Source: an uncultured Chthoniobacter sp. | Lineage (GTDB): Bacteria; Verrucomicrobiota; Verrucomicrobiia; Chthoniobacterales; Chthoniobacteraceae | Assembly: GCA_903874975.1 (NCBI GenBank) | Contig: CAIQUL010000194.1 | Coordinates: forward strand, 1-64,000 | Direction: 5' to 3' | Length of the DNA: 64,000 bases | Shown here: positions 45,126 through 54,543 of the stretch, piece after piece | Position numbering within the stretch: position 1 is the first letter of the stretch | Layout of the letters: every line of letters begins with the position of its first letter | Notes under the pieces: model-generated | Seen by the model: only the letters and a program-made list of their open reading frames with translations | Database searches by the model: none | What the model was told of the DNA's origin: nothing | Made by a program: the position numbers and the translations under genes

Positions 45126-46042
45126 CGGGAAAGCTCCGCCGCGCACCACTGCGCCGTGGCCGCGATGCCGCGCTCGCGGCTGATCTGCGGCTGAAAGCCG
45201 AGGGCTTGCAGGCGCGAAATGTCGGCCCGCCAGAGCAGCGGATCGCCAGGCCGGCGCTGTCCGTCAAACTCCGGCGTGACCTTTGAGCCGAGCGCGCCGA
45301 GCAGCAGCGTCGCCAGCTCGCGGATCGTCGTTTCGGTCCCGCTGGCGAGATTGTAAATCTCCCCCTCCGCCGCCGCCCGCTCCGCGAGCACGCGCAGCCC
45401 CGCAGCCACATCGCCGGCATGAATAAAGTCGCGGCTTTCCTCCCCCGTGCCGCCGAGCGACAGGTGGCCAGTCATCAGCGCGCGACTGCAAATATCCCAC
45501 AGCACCTGCCGGCGCAGGCCGGGGCCGTAGGCGGAAAAAATGCGCACCACCGCCGTCGGCAAACCGTAGATCCGGCTGAACTCCTCGCACAGCAGCTCGG
45601 CCTGCCGCTTGTGATAACCGTACGGCGAGAGCGGAGCCACCCGCTGGTCTTCCGTCACCGGCAGCGCCGCCGGGTCGCCATAGACCGCGGCGCTTGAGAG
45701 AAAGAGCATGCGGCAGCGCGGTGCGTGCAGGCGCAGCGCGTCGAGCAGCTCAAAAGTCAGCACGGCATTCGCCTCGAAATCCGGCTTCGGCTCGGCCATG
45801 GACAGCGGCACCGAGGCCCGGCCGGCGCAGTGGACGCACGCGTGAAAAGTTTCCGATCGCAGCAGCGCGCCGAGTTCCGGCGACGGCAGCTTCATCCGAT
45901 GGTAGGTCGCGGCCACGCCCAGTTGCGCGTTCTCCGCGGGCACGTCGTCGATGCCCACCACGCGCCAGCCTTCCACCGCAAAGCACCGCGCGGCATAGCG
46001 ACCGAGGAATCCGGCGACGCCGGTGACGAGAACGGTTTTCAT
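45122..46042 (-). CDS. NAD-dependent sugar epimerase/dehydratase
   Basis: The 306-residue extended short-chain dehydrogenase has the cofactor loop VTGVAGFLGRYAARCF (G-x-x-G-x-x-G), the catalytic Tyr-Lys pair in SPYGYHKRQAELL and VRIFSAYGPGLRRQVLWDI. It likely changes a nucleotide sugar used in the same glycan. It is the only nucleotide-sugar-modifying gene seen in this operon, so most donors must come from elsewhere. Substrate specificity is not readable. Confidence 0.9.
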   Translation of the reverse strand: MKTVLVTGVAGFLGRYAARCFAVEGWRVVGIDDVPAENAQLGVAATYHRMKLPSPELGALLRSETFHACVHCAGRASVPLSMAEPKPDFEANAVLTFELLDALRLHAPRCRMLFLSSAAVYGDPAALPVTEDQRVAPLSPYGYHKRQAELLCEEFSRIYGLPTAVVRIFSAYGPGLRRQVLWDICSRALMTGHLSLGGTGEESRDFIHAGDVAAGLRVLAERAAAEGEIYNLASGTETTIRELATLLLGALGSKVTPEFDGQRRPGDPLLWRADISRLQALGFQPQISRERGIAATAQWCAAELSR

Positions 46043-46887
46043 GGCTTCAAAAGGAGGAAGGAAAAGATGCGGCCGGGCGTCCGGTCACGGCGCGTGAACC
46101 GCCGGAGCGATGCCGCGGCGAAACCCGGCGTGTCCGGCAGAAAACGGCCCAGCCCGAGAAAGCGCCGTGCGCATACCGCGCGCGCGCGCGCCTGACGTGC
46201 GGTTTCCGTTCCGGGGAAAAAATTCAGGATCGATTCGATCGGTCCCCACACCTCGTCGGCGATGAAGCCCGCGGCCTTTGCAGCGCCGAGGTAGCTTTCC
46301 AAAGGATGCGCATTCTCGCCGCCGTACAAATGATGAAGCGGATGCTGCGCGCGGAAGAGCGCGAGTTCGCGGGCATCGGACGCCACATGATCGCGAATCG
46401 CCAGCGCGCGAGCGCCGGGGCGCAAGATGCGAAACAGCTCCCGCATCGTCTGGCCGAGGTCCGGGACGTGATGCAAAACCTGGCGCGCGAAGACGGCGTC
46501 GAAAGACGCGTCGGCGAATGGAAGCCGCGGGCCGAGTTCGGTGAAGATCTCGACGGAAAGGCGGCCCGCCGCCTTGAGCGCCTCGATTGCGCACGCGCCG
46601 ACTTCAGCGCTCGGGTCGGGTTCAAAGGCGGCCACGCGCCAGCCGTTTCGCGCGAGCGCATAGCTCGCGATGCCATTGCCCGCGCCGAGATCCAGGACGC
46701 GCCGGCCGTGGCCCGGGCCGAGCAGCCGCAGGATTTCCGCGAACTCCTCGCCCGCCGCATAGCGCTCCGCGGCGTCACTCACGGGGAGATCGAAATAGTT
46801 GTCGCGGATCGCCGCGTCATTGCCCGGCTGGGCACGGTACCAGCGCACGGCCTCTTCCCAGGAAATGCTCTGCGGTGTGGCGCTCAC
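46039..46887 (-). CDS. Class I SAM-dependent methyltransferase
   Basis: The 282-residue protein has the SAM loop RRVLDLGAGNGIASYALARN, motif II LPFADASFDAVFARQVLHHV and the family continuation MRELFRILRPGARALAIRDH. It starts at GTG 46887, overlapping the previous stop as GTGA. The C-terminal half is lineage-specific. It probably methylates a sugar or a glycan intermediate in this operon. Confidence 0.85.
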   Translation of the reverse strand: MSATPQSISWEEAVRWYRAQPGNDAAIRDNYFDLPVSDAAERYAAGEEFAEILRLLGPGHGRRVLDLGAGNGIASYALARNGWRVAAFEPDPSAEVGACAIEALKAAGRLSVEIFTELGPRLPFADASFDAVFARQVLHHVPDLGQTMRELFRILRPGARALAIRDHVASDARELALFRAQHPLHHLYGGENAHPLESYLGAAKAAGFIADEVWGPIESILNFFPGTETARQARARAVCARRFLGLGRFLPDTPGFAAASLRRFTRRDRTPGRIFSFLLLKP

Positions 46888-47660
46888 TGGCGTTCGCAAA
46901 CGAAAAAGTAGCCCGCTCCGGCGTCCGGCTCCGTCCGCCACGACAGCGCGGCCAGCCGCCGCCGCCAGCCGAAGCGGCACCACCACGACGAGCGGAATTG
47001 TTTCACCAACCCGCTGGAATGTTTGCCGAAAAAATGCCCCGAGAACTCGCTGTCGAGTAGCGCCAGAACGCGCGACGCCTCCTCATCGAAATACCCGCGC
47101 ACCTCGCTGACGGAGAACCCCGCCGCCGCCAGTCGGCGCGTCCATTCCGCGAGATCGAACGCGTGGAAAAACGGCTGCCATTCCCGGTACGCCGCCGCGT
47201 CCGGCGCTTCGCTCGGCCACCATTCGAAATAGCGGTGATTCAAAACATTGAACGCGAACCGCCCGCCGCGCCGGGTCACCCGCGCCACTTCGGCGAGCGC
47301 GCGGTCGAGATCAGGGATGTGCTCCAGCGCGCTGTTGTTGAAGACGAGATCGAAGCTCGCGTCGTCGTAGGGCAGGCGCTTTGCGGCGTCGCACACGTCG
47401 AGCCGTCCGTGCCGCGCGAGCTTGCGCGCTTCCGCGATCGAGGGCGCGTCGAGATCGCATCCGGCGGTGAATTTGTCCCCCGGCCAGCCGAGCGACGCGA
47501 AGATGGCGTCGCCGCAGCAGTGGTCGAGCGTCGCGCCGCGCAACTCAAGCTGGGAGGCGTATTCCAACTCCGGCACGCGGCAGAGCAGGATGCTGGGGAC
47601 ATTGGCGTAGCGTTTCCGAAGCGGGCGGAAGAAGCGGCTTTCGCCGGCGAGGTCTTTCAT
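46884..47660 (-). CDS. Class I SAM-dependent methyltransferase
   Basis: This 258-residue protein has [20 protein letters not shown] in place of the canonical SAM loop (the D-x-x-C-G-D-G form), [40 protein letters not shown] and [20 protein letters not shown]. It is related to sugar-modifying methyltransferases. It overlaps the acyltransferase by 4 nt. Confidence 0.83.
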   Translation of the reverse strand: MKDLAGESRFFRPLRKRYANVPSILLCRVPELEYASQLELRGATLDHCCGDAIFASLGWPGDKFTAGCDLDAPSIAEARKLARHGRLDVCDAAKRLPYDDASFDLVFNNSALEHIPDLDRALAEVARVTRRGGRFAFNVLNHRYFEWWPSEAPDAAAYREWQPFFHAFDLAEWTRRLAAAGFSVSEVRGYFDEEASRVLALLDSEFSGHFFGKHSSGLVKQFRSSWWCRFGWRRRLAALSWRTEPDAGAGYFFVCERQ

Positions 47661-48283
47661 GAAGGAAGGGTGTGAATCACGCGTGCGGGATTGCCGGCGA
47701 CGATGGTGAAAGGCGCGACGTCGCGTGTCACCACCGCACCGGCGGCGACGATGGCCCCGCGCCCGACGCGGACTCCCTTGAGGATGGTCGCTTTACAGCC
47801 GATCCAGACATCGTCCTCGATGACGACCGGTGCGCCGGCAACTTCTCCGCGCCGGTCGCCGGCGTGTCCTCCGAGGACCGCTTCGATGTCGCCCCGGCGT
47901 GCGGTGCGATCCAGCGGGTGGCTGTCCGTGTCGTGGATGTCCACGAGGTGAGAGATGAGCACGTAGTCACCGATCTGCACGGAATGGCGCGACCAAATCC
48001 TGGTGTCGTGACCGACGTAGCTCCAGCGCCCGATCTCGATCTTTCCCCCGTCCCAGAAAAGGAGCAACTGGCCGCGGACATGGGAGTGCGCCCCGACGCG
48101 GATGCTCTCCCGCCGATGGCACAGATTGCTCACCTCGGCCTCCGGGTGCAGCCGGGCTGCGGGATCAAGCGAGGCGCAGGCCTCGCGGCTTTGCGCTCGC
48201 TCACGCGCGAGGTCGATGCGCCTCGCAAAGCGCATGAGGACTGCGTCAATCAGCCCGTGGATTTTGTCTGTGATTGCGGTCAT
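47657..48283 (-). CDS. Hexapeptide-repeat acyltransferase
   Basis: The 208-residue protein begins [20 protein letters not shown] and carries left-handed beta-helix hexapeptides such as [37 protein letters not shown] and [20 protein letters not shown]. The active-site His for acetyl transfer would be in the HDTDSHPLD loop. It is similar to LacA/maltose O-acetyltransferases. It would O-acetylate a sugar of the glycan. Met 48283 was chosen because it overlaps the upstream stop. Confidence 0.88.
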   Translation of the reverse strand: MTAITDKIHGLIDAVLMRFARRIDLARERAQSREACASLDPAARLHPEAEVSNLCHRRESIRVGAHSHVRGQLLLFWDGGKIEIGRWSYVGHDTRIWSRHSVQIGDYVLISHLVDIHDTDSHPLDRTARRGDIEAVLGGHAGDRRGEVAGAPVVIEDDVWIGCKATILKGVRVGRGAIVAAGAVVTRDVAPFTIVAGNPARVIHTLPS

Positions 48284-49197
48284 CGGTTTCGCGCGGAAGC
48301 GCCGCTGAATCTTGCCCAGCACTGGCGAATGCGGGAGCGGAGCGGCGGCTTCAGAAAACGCCGCACGGCCTCTCTCGCCGCTTCCGATTCGCGTGGCACC
48401 GAGCGGGTCACGCGGATTTCCGCAGCGTCTGCGGAGCTGGCAAAGCGCCCGTCCTGATCCTGGCAATGCACGCCGCTGCCATCGAAACCGAAGTTTTCCA
48501 CCAGGCTCCGGCGTGGAAAAAGACCGAGGCCGTCTTTCAGCAGCAGCGTGGCATACCATTGGACCGCCCAAGTGCGCAGGCGGCCCGCGGCATTGGCTTC
48601 GAGCTGTGCGGCAAAATCGTAGGCGCCTTCGAGATTGAAGGCATCCAGCAGATCCCGCTGCCTGAGTTGCGCCAGCAATTTGCCCGCATCGGGCTCAAAC
48701 TGATCGAACGCCCGCCGCCACGTCGCCCAGCCCCACGAACTCGTCAGCCGGAGGAAAAACGTCTCGGGCAGCTCCGCGGCGACGGGAAACATGTAGCCGG
48801 AGACGTGCATGACTTCCGGGTCGTTTTCGTAGCAGCGCAGCGCGGAGTTCATATAGCTCAGGAATGTGGACGCGAGGCGCAGATCATCCTCCAGGACGAT
48901 CACGCAGCCAGAACGCGCGAGCACTTCGCGCACGCCGTGGATGATCGAGTCTGCGAGGCCGCGGTTCGTTTCCGATTCAATAATGGTGACGCTTCCGCAC
49001 CACTCCTCCTCGCGGATTACGCCGCGGACCTGCCGCACCCTTTCGTGCTCCTCCGCGGTGGCGTCGGGCTTCGCGGCGTCGGCATAGATGGAGAGTTCCG
49101 TCTCCCGCGCCTCCGCATTCGCCGCGAGACTTTCGAGCGTGCGCCGGGTGTGGGCCGGGCGGTTGTAAACAAACAGCGCGACGGGTGCGAAAGTCAT
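48280..49197 (-). CDS. GT-A-fold glycosyltransferase (GNT-I-like)
   Basis: The 305-residue protein begins [20 protein letters not shown] and has [32 protein letters not shown] (E-D-D metal motif) and [17 protein letters not shown]. This pattern is seen in bacterial glycosyltransferases grouped with family 2 or the GNT-I superfamily. The sugar and acceptor are unknown. It lies immediately before the asparagine-synthase-type gene with a 4-nt overlap. Confidence 0.85.
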   Translation of the reverse strand: MTFAPVALFVYNRPAHTRRTLESLAANAEARETELSIYADAAKPDATAEEHERVRQVRGVIREEEWCGSVTIIESETNRGLADSIIHGVREVLARSGCVIVLEDDLRLASTFLSYMNSALRCYENDPEVMHVSGYMFPVAAELPETFFLRLTSSWGWATWRRAFDQFEPDAGKLLAQLRQRDLLDAFNLEGAYDFAAQLEANAAGRLRTWAVQWYATLLLKDGLGLFPRRSLVENFGFDGSGVHCQDQDGRFASSADAAEIRVTRSVPRESEAAREAVRRFLKPPLRSRIRQCWARFSGASARNR

Positions 49198-51011
49198 GTG
49201 GCGGCCGCGGCCATCCCTCGCCCCCAGAGTTCGAGGACGAGCGCTTTGAACGAAAGCGGTGACACCACATCGCGAGGGAAGGGGCCCTCTGCCAGCGCGG
49301 CAGCGCCCGCCGGGCTCAGGATTTCCGCCTGCACCAGACAGCCATCGCGCAGGAGCGCGCCGTGCGCTGCGAACAGCGCCCGATGCCACTCGCCCACCGG
49401 CGGAGAAAAGCCACGCTTCGGGCGGTCCAGCACCTCGGGAGGGAGCAGATCGCGCAACGCACTTTTGAACCACGCCTTTGGCGGCTCGCGCAGATCCGAG
49501 CGGTGTTTGCGCAAGCCGATCACCGTCTCAACCAGACGGTAATCGAGCAGCGGGAGGCGCAGTTCGATCGAGGAAGCCATGCTCAGCCGGTCGCCCTGGG
49601 TTACTCCGTTTTCGCGCAGATACGTGTCGAAGATCAGACGCGTCACACCGATCCGCTCCTGACCCGGCGTCTGCGGCGCATCGAAAATCCGGCTCGGCCG
49701 CGACTGCGCGGCCTCCTCGCGCATCCGCCTGCCGTAGAAGCGCCGGGCACCCCTGCGCGCGGCCCGGTAGTCGCCCGAGAGATCGTAAAAGCGCGTGTTC
49801 CGACCCCGCGGCGAGAGACGGCGCAACGAGGCGATCGCACCTCTTCCCGAGAAACGCCGCTCGGCATCGAGCGCTGCATCTTTCACCCACGGGTAGCCCC
49901 AGAAAAGCTCGTCACCTCCCTGACCCTGCAGGACCACTGGCACGCCGGCTTCACGTGCCCGCCTCATGACCGCGTAATAGCCGAAGCCCGAAATGTCCGC
50001 GATCGGATCGTCGCGCCACCACACCAGGTCCGGGAAGATGCGCGTCATCTCGCCGGTCTCCAGCTCCACGTCGTGAAACGGCACGCCGAGCCGGTCGGCG
50101 AAACTGCGCGCCAGCCCGCGCTCATCATTTGCCGGACGCCCGGGATACCCCACGCTGAACGCCTCCAGCACGCCGGGATAATGCTTCGCCGCCAGCGCCG
50201 CGATCGCGCTGGAGTCGAGCCCGCCGCTCAGCGCGACACCCACCGGCACGTCGGAGCGAATCGTCAGCTTTCCCACCGTCTCCAGTTCCGCCCGGATCGT
50301 CTCCGCCGGATCGCCCTCCAGCGGGGGCGCATCTTCCATCCGCCAATACGTCTTTTCAGTGACCCGCCAGGGCTCCGTCTCGATCACCAGCAGATGCCCC
50401 GCGTCGAGCTTGCGCACCGTTTTGAGCGGAGTGCGCGGCTCGGGCACGTACTGGAAATGGAAATACTGATCCACAGCCTCGGCATCCCACTCCAAGCCGG
50501 GCATACCCGACGCGAGCAGGGCCTTCATCTCCGAGGCAAAAACCACCCGCCCCTCGCTCTCGTGGAGGTAAAGCGGCTTCTCGCCCAGCCGGTCGCGCGC
50601 GAGCAGGAGGCGGCCGCGCTTTTCGTCCCAGAGCGCAAAGGCAAACATGCCGCGCAGGTGATGCACGCAGTCTGCGCCGTGCTCCTCGTAAAGGTGAACG
50701 ATGGTCTCGCAATCGCTGCCCGTGGCGAAACGATGCCCGCGCGCTTCGAGCTGCGCGCGCAGTTCCACGAAATTGTAGATCTCCCCATTGGCCACCAGCG
50801 CGATGCTCTTGTCCTCATTGAAGAGCGGCTGCCAGCCGCCGTGGACGTCGATAATGCTCAGCCGGCGCATGGCCAGCATCACCTGCGCGCTGGCAAAGCT
50901 GCCTTCGCCATTCGGCCCGCGATGATGCATGGCTTCATTCATCGCCGAGACCCGCCGTTTCCACTCTTGATCGAGGGGATCACGGGCAATGACTCCGGCT
51001 ATTCCGCACAT
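49194..51011 (-). CDS. asnB: Asparagine synthase-type amidotransferase
   Basis: The 605-residue protein has the N-terminal glutaminase domain with the catalytic Cys at position 2 (MCGIAGVIARD), HHRGPNGEG, and the synthetase domain with the pyrophosphate loop GVALSGGLDSSAIAALAAKH (about residues 258-278). In a polysaccharide operon such enzymes usually amidate a uronic acid or a glycan amino acid (as WbpS does), rather than make free asparagine. It overlaps its downstream neighbour by 4 nt. Whether it is a real AsnB cannot be separated by sequence alone. Confidence 0.9.
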   Translation of the reverse strand: MCGIAGVIARDPLDQEWKRRVSAMNEAMHHRGPNGEGSFASAQVMLAMRRLSIIDVHGGWQPLFNEDKSIALVANGEIYNFVELRAQLEARGHRFATGSDCETIVHLYEEHGADCVHHLRGMFAFALWDEKRGRLLLARDRLGEKPLYLHESEGRVVFASEMKALLASGMPGLEWDAEAVDQYFHFQYVPEPRTPLKTVRKLDAGHLLVIETEPWRVTEKTYWRMEDAPPLEGDPAETIRAELETVGKLTIRSDVPVGVALSGGLDSSAIAALAAKHYPGVLEAFSVGYPGRPANDERGLARSFADRLGVPFHDVELETGEMTRIFPDLVWWRDDPIADISGFGYYAVMRRAREAGVPVVLQGQGGDELFWGYPWVKDAALDAERRFSGRGAIASLRRLSPRGRNTRFYDLSGDYRAARRGARRFYGRRMREEAAQSRPSRIFDAPQTPGQERIGVTRLIFDTYLRENGVTQGDRLSMASSIELRLPLLDYRLVETVIGLRKHRSDLREPPKAWFKSALRDLLPPEVLDRPKRGFSPPVGEWHRALFAAHGALLRDGCLVQAEILSPAGAAALAEGPFPRDVVSPLSFKALVLELWGRGMAAAAT

Positions 51012-51023
51012 GCGGCCAAATCT

Positions 51024-52451
51024 TTAAGGTTTGCAGGCATCCACGATGAGGGACGTGTAGTGAAGTTCGCCCCGCTGAAACGCTTTCTGCGTGTCGAACC
51101 GAACCGACCGCAGCACCATTCCATCTTCCGGACTCCACTCCGAACGCTGGAAAGTTTCGCCTTCATCGAAGTGCTCCAAAGCCTGCGCGCGAAATCCGGC
51201 CGCTTCGAGGAGCGCGCTCAGGCTTTGCTTTGTCAGAAGCTGCTGGTGGCCATCCTTGGGAGGGGACACCTCGGCCACGTAAGCCGGATCGCGCCGAAAG
51301 CCATCCGGCACCGCGATCCGCAGCCGCCCCCCCGATTTCAAAAACCGGAAACACTCCGCGAAGGCGATGCGGCACTGCGCCTCGGTGAGGTGCTCGAAAA
51401 CATGCTCGGCGAGCAGGCGGTCGATCGAACCCGCCGCAAAGAGTCGGCTCCAGTCGCGCGGTGAAGTGAGATCCAGAATCTCCCTGTCGGTGCCGATCCA
51501 TCCCGGATAACTCGTGCCGCCGGCCCCCAAGACCACGCGGAGCGGCCGGGCCTTGCGCACCGCTTGCCGCAGGAGGCGGACCCGGAGGGCCGTGGACAGC
51601 TTGGCTCGGAGGGCATGCAGCGGCCGGAACGGTGCCGGGTACAGAACCGGCAGACGGCGCCACCGTCTCAGCAGAGATTCGCGGGATAGGATACGCCTTA
51701 CCCGGCCATTCTCCGTTCGATGGGTCGCGTCGGTCAGATCGAAGATGTGCTTGTAGCCACCCGCTAGGCGAATGTTCTCGTCGCCCTCCGGCCCTTCCCA
51801 TGCGTTCCCTGTTCGCTTCGGCACGTGCCTGTAGTCGTGATTCTGATGCACAGCCATGATGCTCTTCGTGGCATCGATCACCGGCCAGCGAAGCTTGCGT
51901 GCGTTGTAAAGGAACCAGCAATCCCAGCCTGGACGTCCCACCGCGAACGGCGGCAGTTTTTCAATAACCCCGTCCGGCGGGAACACGAAGTAATCAATGG
52001 CCGATGGAGGTTGTAACTCCCCGCTTTTCTCAACCTCGGAACGCAAGGTGCGATCCCATGCCGGGTCGTCGAAATTCAGCGGAGCCGTAAGATCGAAATT
52101 CCAGCGCCTTCCCACCATGAGGAAGCGACTCCGTTTGATTGACGCGAGCGTTTCCACGAAGTCCTTCATCAGAATGATGTCGGCGTTGACATAGCAGAGC
52201 AACGGATGGGACGCGGCCTCCGTGACCTTGGCAAAGGCCGAGTTCAGGAGCGGTGTGCCAAACTCGTTTTTCTCAATCGCCGCGAGGTGCCTGACGCCCA
52301 GTTCCGCCGCCGCCTCGGCGAGGCCTGATTCCTCGCCGCAAAGGATGACCTCGATTTGCGGATGCAGACGCGTCCAACTCCGAATCGCGTTCCTCTGGAT
52401 CAGTCCGCTGTGGCCGGTGAATGGCTTTGGAATGGAAAAGAGCGTCAGCAT
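51024..52451 (-). CDS. Glycosyltransferase-methyltransferase fusion
   Basis: The 475-residue protein joins two enzymes. Residues ~1-270 are a GT-A-like domain (FSIPKPFTGHSGLIQRNAIR, LCYVNADIILMKDFVETL with N-A-D as metal motif, and FAVGRPGWDCWFLYNARK). Residues ~300-475 are a SAM methyltransferase (VVLGAGGTSYPGWIGTDRE, LAEHVFEHLTEAQCRIAFAE, FRFLKSGGRLRIAVPDGFRR). The methyltransferase half resembles the neighbouring gene at 53692-54543. A fused pair suggests that the sugar is added and methylated in one step. Confidence 0.85.
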   Translation of the reverse strand: MLTLFSIPKPFTGHSGLIQRNAIRSWTRLHPQIEVILCGEESGLAEAAAELGVRHLAAIEKNEFGTPLLNSAFAKVTEAASHPLLCYVNADIILMKDFVETLASIKRSRFLMVGRRWNFDLTAPLNFDDPAWDRTLRSEVEKSGELQPPSAIDYFVFPPDGVIEKLPPFAVGRPGWDCWFLYNARKLRWPVIDATKSIMAVHQNHDYRHVPKRTGNAWEGPEGDENIRLAGGYKHIFDLTDATHRTENGRVRRILSRESLLRRWRRLPVLYPAPFRPLHALRAKLSTALRVRLLRQAVRKARPLRVVLGAGGTSYPGWIGTDREILDLTSPRDWSRLFAAGSIDRLLAEHVFEHLTEAQCRIAFAECFRFLKSGGRLRIAVPDGFRRDPAYVAEVSPPKDGHQQLLTKQSLSALLEAAGFRAQALEHFDEGETFQRSEWSPEDGMVLRSVRFDTQKAFQRGELHYTSLIVDACKP

Positions 52452-53692
52452 TTTACAACGTCGGTAGCTCCGGATTTCAGGATCGAGCGATAGAGGTCAA
52501 TGTAGCGCCGCGCCTGCAGGTCCGCGGAGTATTCCTCGAGGGCGATCGCCCGGCAGTTGACACCCATTCGTGAGCGCAAAACATCGTCATCTAGCAGTTG
52601 CACAATTCCGCGGGATAAGTCTCCGCTGTCTCCGGGACGGGCGAGATAGCCGGTCGTCCCTGGCCGCACAAGTTCGGAGACGCCGCCGATGTCGAATGAA
52701 ACCATCGGCGTTCCACAGGCCATGCTCTCCTGAAGCACGACGGGCAGGTTGTCCGCCCGCGTAGGGAAGATGAAGAGGTCCGCGGCGGAGAAGACAATGG
52801 ATTTCAAGATGTCGCCGCCGACGTAACCCAGGTTCAAGGTTTCAACCCCGGTGCTTTTCGCGATGGATTCATTCGTTCCGTCACCTATCACAATGAGGAT
52901 GGTTTCCCGCTTCAAGGAAGCCGGCAGGGCGGCTAGCGCATCGAGCAGGAGATCGAAGCCCTTCCGGCGATCCGTAGTAGTCTCGGCGGCGAAAAGTAGA
53001 GCCTTTTTACCCTTCGGGATCTGCAGAACCTCGCGGCACTTTTCGGGATCCAGTGGACGGCAGATTTCTGTGTCCAGGCCGTTCGGAATGTGATGGACGG
53101 CAAATCGGTTCAGCAAACTCTGACGAGCCTGCTCGGCTAGCCATCGGCTAGGGGTCACGATTGTGAGATTGCTATTCCCGAAGATGGCTTTCTTGAGCTT
53201 CCACTCGAACCGCGTGCTGTCCCTCCGGATTGCCGGATAGGCATCCGGGTGGGGACAGGATCCGCAACCGCTTTTCCACCGCTCGCAATCGTAGCTGTAA
53301 GCACAGTGCCCCGTGAAGGCCCACATGTCGTGCAGCGTATAGACGGCCGGCCTTCCCATTGTGAGGAGGGGAAGCACCAGGTAATTGAAGTAGCCACTGT
53401 GCAGGTTATGCAGGTTTAAGATGTCCGCCTTGGTGCAGAACTCATGCGTTGGAATCCGGAACGTGCTGTACCGGTAAAGGTAGTTGAGACCGAAAAATTC
53501 TGTCACACCGCGCAGCCAGACGTCGCTCGCGCGGGCACCAGGCACATGGGTAACGCGGGGAGTCAGCGCCCGGATCGCCCCCGCCATGATGTAGGAATCG
53601 ATCCCAAGTTTGAGCATCGCATCATGCAGACGCAGTCCGGCGATCGCTGCGCCGCCAGTGGCTTCGGATTGATTGATGTGCAGAACCCTCAT
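52445..53692 (-). CDS. GT4-family glycosyltransferase
   Basis: The 415-residue enzyme begins MRVLHINQSEATGGAAIAGL, contains LNLHNLHSGYFNYL and YTLHDMWAFTGHCAYSYDCE with a short Cys-rich loop (C-x-x-x-C-x-x-C) typical for a subgroup with this N-domain, and FPTRADNLPVVLQESMACGT in the donor site. It is a retaining GT-B transferase. It overlaps its neighbours by 1 and 7 nt. Confidence 0.92.
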   Translation of the reverse strand: MRVLHINQSEATGGAAIAGLRLHDAMLKLGIDSYIMAGAIRALTPRVTHVPGARASDVWLRGVTEFFGLNYLYRYSTFRIPTHEFCTKADILNLHNLHSGYFNYLVLPLLTMGRPAVYTLHDMWAFTGHCAYSYDCERWKSGCGSCPHPDAYPAIRRDSTRFEWKLKKAIFGNSNLTIVTPSRWLAEQARQSLLNRFAVHHIPNGLDTEICRPLDPEKCREVLQIPKGKKALLFAAETTTDRRKGFDLLLDALAALPASLKRETILIVIGDGTNESIAKSTGVETLNLGYVGGDILKSIVFSAADLFIFPTRADNLPVVLQESMACGTPMVSFDIGGVSELVRPGTTGYLARPGDSGDLSRGIVQLLDDDVLRSRMGVNCRAIALEEYSADLQARRYIDLYRSILKSGATDVVKC

Positions 53693-54543
53693 CAGACCGG
53701 CTTGCGCGCCTCTATGAACAGAGAGTCGGCTTTGTAGATGCTGCCGTCGGCATTGGTATCCAGATTGAACGTCCGCCAGTTGGCCACATAGCTTTCGTCC
53801 GCGGCACGTTGGGTGATTTCAGAAAGGCCGGCCTTCTCCAGCAGGCGGGTGAGAGAATAGCGGTCATACATCCATTGATGCACTTCTCCGAGCGCGCGAA
53901 ACCGGCCCACCTCCAGCTTCCGGTATTCACTCCCGAGGAGGAGGCGGATGAAAAACTCCCGCAACGCCCTGAAGGCCTTGGAGATCGACGCAAATCGTCT
54001 TATTTTGGTGAGCAACGAAGGGCGCTGCGGGTTGTTCTTCATACGCCGGACATGTGTCAGGACGGATTTGCGCGCTTCGTGCCCCACTCTTTCGATGACG
54101 AAGGCTTCGTTTTGGATTGTTTCGTCGCCCAGGTATTTCCCCATCTCTCCGCCGGATGTCTCCCGAACCGTTTGATCGAACAGTTCCAGCATCATCCATT
54201 CGTAGTTCTGCTCCCACAATGGGTCGCCGGATCGTGCGCGTTCCCGGGCGTCCACATACAGCCGTACGATTTGTTCGAGGTCCGGGACGACGACCCGCAG
54301 GATGCCGCCCGGCCTCAGGACTCGGACGCATTCCGCCATGAAGCGCCGGGCGTTGGCTTTCGGAAAATGTTCGAGCACATGCGAGTGGTAAACCACGTCG
54401 AACGACGAGTCGGGGAAGGGGGCGCCGAGATTCAAATCGTGCGCGATGACCCCGCCTCCGCTTGAGTAAAAGTCCACGTTCGTCCACGCCGGGTGAAACC
54501 GACCGCCGCAACCCAGGTTGAGCATCTTAACGGTTGCCGGCAT
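53692..54543 (-). CDS. Class I SAM-dependent methyltransferase
   Basis: The 283-residue protein begins with the SAM site MLNLGCGGRFHPAWTNVDFY, then PFPDSSFDVVYHSHVLEHFP, FMAECVRVLRPGGILRVVVP and QWMYDRYSLTRLLEKAGLSE. The start is placed at Met 54543, with GGAAGGA upstream; a later Met at 54525 is possible but has no ribosome site. It overlaps the pyruvyl transferase by 17 nt. Its C-terminal methyltransferase half is similar to that fused in 51024-52451. Confidence 0.87.
   Translation of the reverse strand: MPATVKMLNLGCGGRFHPAWTNVDFYSSGGGVIAHDLNLGAPFPDSSFDVVYHSHVLEHFPKANARRFMAECVRVLRPGGILRVVVPDLEQIVRLYVDARERARSGDPLWEQNYEWMMLELFDQTVRETSGGEMGKYLGDETIQNEAFVIERVGHEARKSVLTHVRRMKNNPQRPSLLTKIRRFASISKAFRALREFFIRLLLGSEYRKLEVGRFRALGEVHQWMYDRYSLTRLLEKAGLSEITQRAADESYVANWRTFNLDTNADGSIYKADSLFIEARKPV

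Noticed and set aside
49194-51011. AsnB as a stand-alone housekeeping asparagine synthetase
   Set aside because: The 4-nt overlap with its downstream glycosyltransferase and its place within the glycan operon favour a sugar or glycan amidation role, although the sequence itself does not exclude asparagine synthesis.
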